Assembly (NCBI GenBank): GCA_018398765.1
Contig: JAHBMJ010002058.1
Location: 1-23,227, forward strand
DNA from: Chromera velia
Lineage: Eukaryota; Sar; Chromeraceae
Direction of reading: 5' to 3'
Length of the DNA: 23,227 nucleotides
Shown in pieces: positions 9,347 to 16,586 of the stretch. Both the position numbers and the translations under genes were made by a program. Below the pieces are notes generated by a model. The model searched no databases and was not told where the DNA came from. It saw nothing but the letters and a program-made list of their open reading frames with translations. Numbering within the stretch: the first letter of the stretch is position 1; the number at the start of each line of letters is the position of its first letter.

Positions 9347-12300
9347 CGGAAAGCAGCGTAGGATCTCTTAATCAAGCACAGAGTTTTCTTTGCTTGTCGC
9401 ATCAACCACGTCTTCTTTCGTCTTTCTTCGAAACCCACATGCAATTTCATCAGTCGAGCAAGCATGCCTCTTTAAGAACCTTTTTTCATGTTTATTTCGA
9501 CTGTTGCACATGTCAGGCGCACCTGCTTGACAGGTGTAGCATCCTTGTGCGATGTAGATGTTCACGGTACAATTTTCGAAGTGTGTGGAAGCGGTCGACC
9601 CCTCCGAGGACAGCAGGACAGTGTACCCACTCCTGCAGTCAGGAAGGAAAGCAGGAAGCCATCGATCGAGGTGGTCAGGAACGATCGATTCATGAATATA
9701 AGTCACCACAGAAGATTCCATTTGAAAGGAGTTCACATCTCTTCTTTTGTGCATTCGCGACTTTTTATGTTTGACCGTTAATTCTGAGGCTTCTCTTTCC
9801 CTAAGTCCAGTGACGGCTTATGAAGAAAGAGAGACGGGCCGGCCAAGTGGCCAAGCAAGCAAGGAGGAAGGGAAGCAGGCAGCTAGACAGACCTGAGGCA
9901 GGCGATCCCTCCGTCTGCCACTGCTTGAAGCTTCGAGTAGTCGTTCGTGGAGGCAGTGCCTGTGTACCCCCAAAGGGTGTATTCGTACCTGAAGCGAAGA
10001 AATCAAATAGGAGAGAAACACGCGATCTTCCAATTTACCCTCATGTCTGGAATCACATTGAGTAACGTGGCAGGACCTCGGTAGGACAAAATGTTGCTGA
10101 TTCACTCATTAACTGAATGTCTCCCCACAAAGGCACTTACTTACAGGGTAAAATCAAGCCGCGTATCGATAGCAATATTCGGATTTGTTTGCGGATATAC
10201 GTCACAAAAAACTCTACAACAGGTGATTGCAGATACTTGTGTTGCGAATCAAAAAGGATTAGGACGGAAAAGAGGACCGCAAAACACCGTGAGAAGCCAA
10301 AATGCTTTTAGGAATACACGAAAGAGCACACGATGTTTCGGCACCCTCGCTCTTCGTCTGCCGATGGAGTTGCTCAGATAGAGTCCAAGTATGTGTGGGA
10401 AGGGGGGGGGGAAGTTCACTGACTGACGAGTCACTCCGGTATTGTCCTACTCCGCAAATATCGCAGCTCTGCATCATCGGAGAATAAAGACGAAGACATG
10501 GGAGAAAAGGGCGACAAGGATGGAAAAAAGAAGGAACAAGGAAACATAAACACGTTGGAATGAGGCAGGAAGGACCGCAACCGTGACGTGCATGCATTTG
10601 CATGCATCACTCAGGTGACGCCAAAACACAAAAATATAGAGAGGCATACACACCAGGCACGACCAAAAACAATCGCGGCAGACAAAACGGGGGAAGATGC
10701 GAAGATGCAATATCGCAACATTTCTTTTGATCGCTAATCCTCGAAGGATCGATGGATGGATCAACCCACGACCGCAAAAAAACCAACCACCGAATCGACA
10801 AAGAGACTGACCAACCAAGAACCCGACCGATCGACCGACCGTAGATCCACTGGAATTGGTCCACCTTCCGGTTTCGCAGCCTTCGCAGACGTACGTGTCG
10901 TACAGCGTTTTGTAGACACCGTATGTACCCGGAGGGCACTCAGCGCAGGAGTTGTTCGACTGGATAACGCTCTGTCCTGTAGAGCAAACAGGTGCTCTGC
11001 CGGTGGGCGTCTCCGAGAACCCAGGTTCAGAGGTTGTGTTTTTGTACCTGCAGAAAGCGCATGCTCAGGTGATGGTCGAATACATCAAATCGGTTCAACG
11101 GAGCTCTCTCTGTCTTCCTCTGACCATTTCTTCTCATGAGCCTTTCTCTCTTTTCTCCCTTTCGCCTTCTTTCTTTCCCTCTTTGACCATTTCTTTCGTC
11201 TTTCATTTTCTCTTTCTTCTTTCTCCTCTCGGACAAACATTCCGCCGGCAACAGTCAATCAGCTTACATACATACAGAAGTTCAGGCCAGGTACGTGAGC
11301 AGATGAACTGACCAAGAGAAGCCTGTGCTGCCGAGTGTCCAGGTAGTCGATGCTCTGTCGTATGATGCCAGGGACGACTGGAGGACCAGGTCCGAGTTGT
11401 GTCTCCTTAGATAATAGTTTCGTGTGATGTACCCGTTTTCGATGTTGATGGTTGTGGAGACGCCGTCAAATGGGAGAAGGGCGAAGTTAGCGGGGGCGGC
11501 GAGGGCCAGCGCGACCTGGATGCATGTGGTACAAATAAATAAATAAATATCGGTCAGCGACAAACGTGAAAATAGACAAAAACGGAAGACGCTCTAGAGG
11601 ATGAAGGCTGTGTCACTTCATCCAAACACCACTTAATTTTAGAACGCATGTTTCTGTTTGGAATGCAGGCATGTCTTGTCAGCAGTTTGGCATTGGTAAG
11701 TTGTTTTTCTTCCTGAGTGAATAAGAAGAGGCGGCTGTCTAAAGACCAAACCCAAAGCACTGATAGAAAACAAGCAAAAAAGTCCACCACTCAGCTCAGC
11801 CGACCGACCGACCGACTAACCTGTCTCGGGGTGATTGTGAAGACGTTTCCGTTGTCTGTGACGGCCTCGCTGATTGCTGCCGCGATGAGCAGAACTGCGT
11901 CATAGGTCATGCGGGCGCTCTCGCAGAGGGAGTGGTAGACTGCCGTACCTTCGTAGTCGCAGATGTGGGTTTGCTGCAATTGTTTTTTTTTGCAATTAAG
12001 GGACAAAGGAGACAGAGAGACAAGTCAGGGAGGCAGAACGGAAGTCAGGAAGGAAGGGATCGAGCTGAATCAATGTGCTCAAACAGCGTGGCAGGATATT
12101 TTCACTCTCGTTGTTCCAGCTTGAGGGTAAGCAGAAAAGAAGGGAAGAGCAGACCCCCCCCCTTGGTGAAAAAAGCGCTTGAGATTGCTGAAGAGAGGAT
12201 GAGACGGGAGGATTCAGCCTGACCAAAAGGCGAAATGATGGGTTTGGAGGGAGGAACATCCGGATCCTTGCAGAGAATTCAACAAAACAATTAAGGAAAG

Positions 12301-13101
12301 AGAGCTTGACTTGAGTGTCTGACCAGATAGTCCGCTGCTGTTGAGGAGAGGGCCGCTTGTCTTGACGAGACGAACAGACCGTAACCATTTGTTTGACTCA
12401 GATCTGCAGAAGGCAGCGGAGAGGGTGTAAAGCAGAAACCAAACCAGAAAGGTGCGCACACGGCTGTGAACCATAGGTATTCCCCAACGTATTGGAGGTC
12501 CATGGTGGTAGCTGTTGTCAGACGCGTCTGCCAGAAGTTGTGAGGGACTGAAGTAGCCCCATTCGCTTTTGAGGCCATCCATGTCGGCACGTTGGCTGCC
12601 CATTCAGTGTTGAACATGGAAGCCAGAGGTCCATTGATGTCCCCGACTACACCGAATTCTCCGTTCACGTATTCGTATCCGTTGTGTATGGGCGTTCCGA
12701 ATTCGTAGTTGGCGATACGTGTCAGGTCCACATCATTGAACGAGGCTCGAGCCCCGGCAAACCAAATCCATCCATCGTTCTTCATGTTCAGCAATTCAGC
12801 TTGCAGATGGAGTGTACTTTTTGGTTTTCCACTTCTGCATGCATGCAGATAATTCAAATGAGGTTAATCAAGATTGCACAAGAGCATTGAAGGCAACCAG
12901 CGCGGACAGTCGGAAGAAGGAACGTAACGTGATTGCATGCAGCCAGAGAGGAACTTGAACCCCTGCAGTGCTTGAATGCTCTCCGTTTTTTTCTTTTTCT
13001 ACACACTGTAAGTTTCTTTCTTTTCCCACAGAAGCGCATACATACATACATACATACATACATACAGACAGACAGACAGACAGACAATATCGTCTTTTCT
13101 T

Positions 13102-13136
<35 letters not shown>

Positions 13137-16100
13137 TATATGTTTCTTCTTCTCCCTTCTTTTCTTCATGAACACAACAGACAAACAGACAGACAGACAG
13201 AAAGACAGGCAGACAGACAGACAGACAGACTATATGGTTTCTTTGCCCCCTTTTCTTCATGAACACAACAGACAAAAAGAAAGAGAACAAAAGACAGAGA
13301 GGCAGATAGAGTCTTAGACGGATCAGCAGACGGGCAGGCAGATTGACTATGCAGGGATGGACGGGACAGAGAAAAGGAAAAAACGAACTGCGTGTACCAA
13401 ACATTTGACTGGCTGGACACTTCTGCGTAGACGCAGAATTATCAAACGAAGAAGCATCGGATTTTTATGGACTGAGTGACTGAGTGACTGACCCAACACA
13501 GGTGAAGATGACACGCAGTTCGTATGGAGAGTCGAGAATCGTCTGAAGGGCTGCTTTTGCAGAAGCGTCTTTGATGATGAAATCTTCGGCAGATGTAGGG
13601 TCTCTCTCAACTGGAATCACCGCCGATGTGTATGTGATCGTCTTGCCTGCAGCTGCTGCCTGTGTCTCCATTGTGCTGATGAAATTCTGGAGCTCTTGTA
13701 CACTGCATGAGGAAAGAAAGCAGGGGAAGTGAGAGAGGGGGGAAGGAAACACTCGTGCAGGTAAAACTGCCATGCACACAGAAAAGCGTTATGTGTCAAC
13801 GTCAACTGATTGCTGGTCCGATGCCAGAGAGAGACTAAAACATTCTGCCGTTCTTTTGCTTCGCTTTCGATTTTAATGACTCGTGCAATTGCTTCTTTTG
13901 TGCTCCGACGAAGAAACAATGCATGGGATCCCCTCCGGAGTTGTCCAGCAAGAATGAAACCTAGAGCAGAGACAATCACACGAAACCCACTCTTCTAGAC
14001 TTTTCATGCGTATGTGTAGCTTTTCCTCTTGCCACTTACTCCAAGGCCGTGCCGATGGCCCCAAAGCGGGTGTAGCCCAGGGAGACCATCAGCTTTGCCA
14101 CCGCCGTGTTCTGGACCGAAAAGTCCGGAGTGTTCTGCATCATTGGGAGGGAGTAGAAGACGGGAGGGAAGAGGAGCGTTGAAAGTTTGATTCAGAAGAG
14201 ACACGCGAAAGGATTGCGTGCGTGCGTGCGTGCGTGCGTGCAATCTTGCACACGAGTAAGGCCAGAGAGCGAAAAAGGTCGGTATCTCATCGGTTGGACC
14301 CCCGTATTGAATGGGAGTGCTCACAAGACTGGACACATACAAGAGAGAGAGAGAGAGAGAGAGCGTGCGAGCACACACTGCAGCTGACCCGAATGTACAT
14401 TGGGTAGCTGTTGATCGCTGCAGTGTAGTAGGTGTCGAAGTCCGGGTACGTCGGGATGATTGGCATCATCAGGTTCTGGGCCACTGCATGCAGTGGGAGG
14501 GAGGGAGGGAGGGAGGGGCAGCACAGAAACCGACAGATGCAGAAGCGATCAATGGGAAAGCGGAGAATTAATGGAGTGGCCAGAGAACAGGCAGGTACTT
14601 CTTTCATTTGTCTGTGCTGCATTGCCCGGAAGGATCTGTCGACCTTTGCGCAATGGTACGGAAGTCAGGAGGTAGGAGTACCGCGAGTGTGTCTCTCAAC
14701 CAGTGTTTCTCTAAATGCACACTGTATCTATCAAGGTTTGAATTGTACCGACAGAGAAAAGAGTCTCCAGCCCGCTCTGCTGACCGACCGACCGACCGAT
14801 CGACCGACTGACTGACTGACTGAGTGACTGACTGACTGACCGACCGGCCGACCGGCCGACCGACTGACTGACTGACTGTTACTGACTGACCGGCCGGCTG
14901 GCCGGCTGGCTGACAGACTGACGGACTGACTCACTGACTGACTGACTGTCGATTGCTTTCTTCTCTGGCCGGTAGACTGTCCCTGCGCCGACAATCCCGA
15001 AGAGATAGTCTGGTGCAGAGATTGTCGAGGCCGTGTTGTAGCCACCCCAGTTTGTGTAGCTGTCCGTAATTAACTTCCAAGACTCCCACTGAAGATATGG
15101 AGGGAGGGAGAAGGAGAAGGAGGGAGGGAGAAAGGGAGGGCACTCGTCTAGTCAGGAGTACTGGAGGTAGAAGAAGATCGGATAGATCATGACTTCTCTT
15201 GTTGACTTCCCAGCCGTTTGCTGATGGGGTGGCATTTCTTTTTCTTTCGCGTCTTTCTGTTTTAAAAGAGCTCGCCATCCGTTCGGAAGTCTTTCTTTAT
15301 TTCCAGTCTTGTGCTACGTGTTGCTGTTGATTCTCCTCTCCCATGACCCTCAACGGACCCACCTGTGCGGCTCTGAGGATTTGCATCGACTCCGTGCCGA
15401 ACCACATTGTGTCTGCAGAGAGGGGGAATGGCGATGGCGAGTGTGCATGCCAGCACTCTGACAAAGCTGCAGGGGCGCGTCGGTTGAATCTGGAAGATAC
15501 CCAATGCTTCTAGAAAGGAAGGGACAGAAAAGTGCAGGAAGGTGAAGGAACCAGAAAAGAGCCAGAATTTCAAGTGGCAGAGTAGGAGAGCAGGAAAGAA
15601 AGAGATAAGGCAGATCGGATAGACTGATGGGAAGAAACTCACAAATGTGGTGGATGCTGATGTCGAAGGTCTGAAAGCTTCCCAGCACAGGCACGTTGGC
15701 AACGGAATTAGCGTTGATGTGCATTGCGGCCAGCTCCGCAGCCTGCAACAGGTAGAAGAGAATCATGCTCCATTCATCGTTTCGAGAGCGTCATTTGGGA
15801 CACGCCATCTCATCAACAAAGAGCGCTGCGTGCACCTTGCTCCGATGCTGAAAAGACACTACAAAAGGTGGAAGAAGTGACCGATGGTATTGTTAATTTT
15901 CCATGCACGCTCAGACTGACGAATGCGAGGTTGCCGCTTTCTCGAGGGTTCCAGGTGGCTTCTGCACGTCGGAGCAGGGAGGAAAGGAAGCAGAGATAAA
16001 AGCGCACAACGCTTAGTGAAGGCTCAGGGTAGATCGTTGCTACCTACCAACGACACCAATTCGGAAGAGGGTGGTTGAAGCCGTGTACGCGGTGGACGCG

Positions 16101-16264
16101 ACTGCGGTGATGACACTCGCATCTGCGACGTTTGCCGTGTAGGCAGTGTTCAGGTTTTCGTTCCAGTCGTACCAATCTCCTGCGTATGTCGGCCAAGAGC
16201 TCACCAGGTAAGACTGGAGGCTCAAACATACCGCCACGAGGGCTGAGTACACGGGCGTTCGCAT
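4135..16264 (-). CDS. Large multi-exon membrane receptor: Venus-flytrap ectodomain, Cys-rich repeats, about 8 TM segments
   Basis: I rebuilt the gene by hand. Exons, 5' to 3' on the minus strand: 16264-16048, 15961-15921, 15742-15643, 15412-15363, 15088-14947, 14483-14389, 14134-14040, 13702-13493, 12834-12324, 11973-11821, 11515-11313, 11047-10840, 10468-10428, 10213-10145, 9988-9893, 9632-9523, 9217-8928, 8706-8328, 8002-7881, 7641-7462, 7126-6950, 6698-6523, 6241-6138, 5873-5757, 5473-5280, 4869-4135. All 25 introns are GT-AG and all phases agree, which gives 1604 residues. Layout: signal peptide 1 to about 22; type-I periplasmic-binding fold about 66-605; Cys-rich region about 612-947; membrane segments about 950-1345; cytoplasmic tail 1361-1604. 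The likely role is a plasma-membrane sensor that binds a small ligand outside the cell and couples it through the membrane module; this is inferred from architecture. The start could also be the in-frame ATG at 16342, but the downstream ATG places a signal peptide at the N-terminus. Ligand and output are unknown. Confidence 0.85.
4870..5279 (-). other. Intron 25 with CT tract and ATTC/GTTC tetranucleotide arrays
   Basis: The 410-nt intron has a GTGAGT donor and a TACAG acceptor. Plus-strand GA repeats at 4891-4926 read as a CT tract just upstream of the acceptor. At 5077-5130, ATTG/ATTC and GTTC tetranucleotides form a compound array. No hidden exon is seen. Confidence 0.7.
5077..5130. repeat. 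Compound ATTG/ATTC/GTTC tetranucleotide array
   Basis: GATTCATT octamers pass into ATTC and then GTTC tetramers within intron 25, showing stepwise mutation of one tetranucleotide register. Confidence 0.8.
7127..7461 (-). other. Intron 20, donor followed by GTCA repeats
   Basis: The 335-nt intron begins GTCAGTCAGTCAGTC, a short in-phase extension of the donor word (7447-7461), and ends CACGCAG. No other feature is seen inside it. Confidence 0.7.
8003..8327 (-). other. Intron 18
   Basis: A 325-nt intron with a GTCAGT donor and a CCTGCAG acceptor. It carries no repeat array or hidden exon that I can support. Confidence 0.65.
9218..9522 (-). other. Intron 16 with triple compound microsatellite
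   Basis: The donor is GTGCGC, one of the weakest in the gene, and the acceptor is ATGCAG. A GGGA/TA/GA compound repeat occupies 9272-9346. In the transcript it reads CT repeat, TA repeat, then CCCT repeat toward the acceptor, so it may serve as a pyrimidine tract. Confidence 0.7.
9272..9346. repeat. Compound (GGGA)n-(TA)n-(GA)n microsatellite
   Basis: Three adjacent arrays: GGGA tetramers (about 9272-9298), TA dinucleotides (9303-9319) and GA dinucleotides (9319-9346). It lies inside intron 16 of the receptor gene. Confidence 0.9.
10145..10468 (-). other. Exons 13 and 14: two very short exons (41 and 69 nt)
   Basis: Exon 13 (10468-10428) encodes SCDICGVGQYRSDS. Exon 14 (10213-10145) encodes VFCDVYPQTNPNIAIDTR and a few more residues, and lies in a part of the intron region where no long open frame shows it. 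The evidence is phase: 13 ends in phase 2 (GACTC then GTCAGT), 14 starts after TTGTAG in phase 2 and ends at a strong GTAAGT donor in phase 2, which exon 15 requires. Removing exon 14 also keeps the frame, because 69 is divisible by 3, so it could be a skipped cassette exon. Confidence 0.65.
10469..10839 (-). other. Intron 12 with GTCGGTCG donor extension
   Basis: The 371-nt intron begins GTCGGTCGATCGGTCGGGTT, a donor embedded in GTCG repeats, and ends GATGATGCAG. A TGCATGCAnnTGCATGCA-like palindrome lies at about 10589-10606. No hidden exon is supported. Confidence 0.65.
11516..11820 (-). other. Intron 10 with GTTAGTCGGTCGGTCG donor array
   Basis: The 305-nt intron begins with GTTAGT and runs directly into GTCGGTCGGTCGG (11798-11820). 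The acceptor is ATCCAG, one of six that are not TGCAG. A short AAAT/TTTA tetramer run lies at about 11534-11549. Confidence 0.65.
11974..12323 (-). other. Intron 9
   Basis: A 350-nt intron with a GTCAGA donor and a TTGCAATTGCAG acceptor preceded by a run of T. Nothing else is recognised. Confidence 0.65.
12835..13492 (-). other. Intron 8, longest intron, microsatellite-rich
   Basis: The 658-nt intron begins GTCAGTCACTCAGTCACTCAG (a donor array) and ends CTGCATGCATGCAG. The middle is filled with CATA and CAGA tetranucleotide arrays and a duplicated spacer (separate entry). Confidence 0.7.
13037..13275. repeat. (CATA)n/(CAGA)n arrays with a duplicated ~94-bp higher-order unit
   Basis: CATA tetramers (about 13037-13065) pass into CAGA tetramers (to 13086), with further CAGA blocks at 13104-13136 and 13180-13230. 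Between blocks, a spacer beginning GACTATATG and containing TTTTCTTCATGAACACAACA occurs twice (starts about 13134 and 13228). Spacer and array were therefore duplicated together. Confidence 0.85.
13703..14039 (-). other. Intron 7
   Basis: A 337-nt intron with a GTAAGT donor and a CTCATGCAG acceptor. A minus-strand open frame crosses it (RRSTKEAIARVIKIE...), but exon 7 and exon 8 join directly in phase to give GTALDVQELQ, so no internal exon is needed. Confidence 0.6.
14216..14241. repeat. (CGTG)n tetranucleotide repeat
   Basis: Six perfect GTGC units lie in intron 6. Confidence 0.85.
14484..14946 (-). other. Intron 5 with a ~170-bp donor-derived array
   Basis: The 463-nt intron starts with GTCAGTCAGTCAGT and continues for about 170 nt as a GTCA/GTCG/GGCC tetranucleotide array. 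It ends with CCCT repeats (plus-strand GGGA, 14494-14517) directly upstream of ACTGCATGCAG. Both splice-signal ends are therefore microsatellites. Confidence 0.75.
14776..14949. repeat. GACT/GACC/GGCC tetranucleotide array at a splice donor
   Basis: On the plus strand, GACC units, then GACT units, GGCCGACC units, GACT again and GGCCGGCT units. On the gene strand every GACT is GTCA, so the array contains many GTCAGT hexamers identical to the commonest donor of this gene. It overlaps the last bases of exon 5 (14947-14949). Confidence 0.9.
15098..15140. repeat. GGGA/GGAGAA purine repeat at acceptor of exon 5
   Basis: AGGGAGGGAGAAGGAGAAGG words on the plus strand are CCCT/TTCTCC in the transcript and lie about 10 nt upstream of the TCTTCAG acceptor at 15088/15089. 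Confidence 0.75.
16199..16264 (-). other. Signal peptide of the receptor
   Basis: Residues 1 to about 22 start MRTPVYSALVAVCLSL. There is a basic residue at position 2, a hydrophobic core of Ala/Val/Leu, then polar residues before SSWPTYAGDW. This fits secretion of the following ligand-binding domain. Translation from the ATG at 16342 would add 26 residues with a second Cys/Phe-rich hydrophobic stretch, which looks less like a classical leader. The exact cleavage site is not determined. Confidence 0.65.
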
Positions 16265-16484
16265 TGGTGCAACCCGTGTCCCAAAATGGATACAGGCAAG
16301 GAAGTGACAGATACAGAGTCGAAAGGGAAACTTCAGCACCAACTTTGCCCCTGCCTTCTGGTTCTTGGACTCACGTTGTCGGCCTGGCTCTCACGCGTTT
16401 TCCGAGAACCACTTTGCCTCTTTGCACATCCATGTCATTCAGCAAATCGGCGAGCATAAAGTACGTATATACTCTGAATGTGTA
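16265..16484 (-). promoter_or_regulatory. 5' flank of the receptor gene, probable leader/promoter region
   Basis: This is the region immediately upstream of the chosen start. It includes an alternative in-frame ATG at 16342. No TATA or initiator element can be assigned with confidence. The role is inferred from position only. Confidence 0.3.
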
Positions 16485-16586
16485 AATATATATATATATA
16501 TATATATGTACACAGATGTACATATGTACGCGTGCGTACCGTAGCGTATTCGTATATATATATATATATATATATACGCGTGCGTA
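16485..16586. repeat. Doubled (TA)n plus ACGCGTGCGTAC module
   Basis: Two TA arrays (about 16485-16507 and 16552-16575) lie about 220-320 bp upstream of the receptor start. The 13-base word TACGCGTGCGTAC follows at 16527-16539 and 16574-16586. It may mark a duplicated unit and is rich in self-complementary sequence. Confidence 0.8.

Larger units (their letters stand above)
8491..11047 (-). other. Exons 12-18 (part): extracellular Cys-rich GCC2/GCC3 (ephrin-receptor-like) repeats
   Basis: These exons cover residues about 606-949. They are packed with C-x2-C pairs and short Gly/Thr/Ser spacers, including SCAECPPGTYG, CEGCETGRW, SCDICGVGQY, CYTCQAG, SCSTCSQGFFS, SCTACSRGSFA, DSCTSC and CTECPVEANCPGG, followed by ACGDCKPGYAKGG and CDPCDTG just before the first membrane segment. 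This pattern fits disulfide-rich GCC2/GCC3 or ephrin-receptor-like repeats, which act as rigid stalks next to the membrane. A less Cys-rich insert is encoded by exons 14-16 (VFCDVYPQ ... ENCTVNIY). Several N-x-S/T sites support an extracellular location. Confidence 0.78.
11313..16264 (-). other. Exons 1-11: type-I periplasmic-binding / ANF-receptor-like ectodomain
   Basis: These exons encode residues 1-605. Landmarks follow the type-I periplasmic-binding fold used by bacterial amino-acid binding proteins and by eukaryotic natriuretic-peptide, glutamate and GABA-B receptors. FRIGVV (about 67-72) fits the first strand, and AAELAAMHINAN (87-98) the helix 1 'elAv..IN' motif. FGIVGAGTVYRPEKKAID followed by LMMPIIP fits the strand, helix and 'iPqi' region (about 166-195). 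YPMYIR (about 210-215) fits the 'ypyfiR' position, and LGYTRFGAIGT fits 'fgW..v.ii' (about 234-244). YELRVIFTC lies near 306-314. Exon 9 also reads through a potential 36-nt intron in frame. The family recognition is confident. The ligand is not predictable by eye. Confidence 0.8.

Noticed and set aside
12868-13404. 178-codon Cys/Leu/Val repeat frame
   Set aside because: It is translation of the CAGA/CATA arrays in intron 8.
14776-14949. Possible CRISPR-like repeat array
   Set aside because: The repeats are 4-bp units with no unique spacers, in a eukaryotic intron.
14731-15045. Ser-Val-Gln repeat protein on the minus strand
   Set aside because: It is translation of the GTCA/GTCG microsatellite, out of frame with exon 5, which it overlaps.
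4135-16264. Several separate minus-strand genes instead of one
   Set aside because: Every exon boundary joins in matching phase and the protein domains follow a sensible order, so one gene is the simpler reading.
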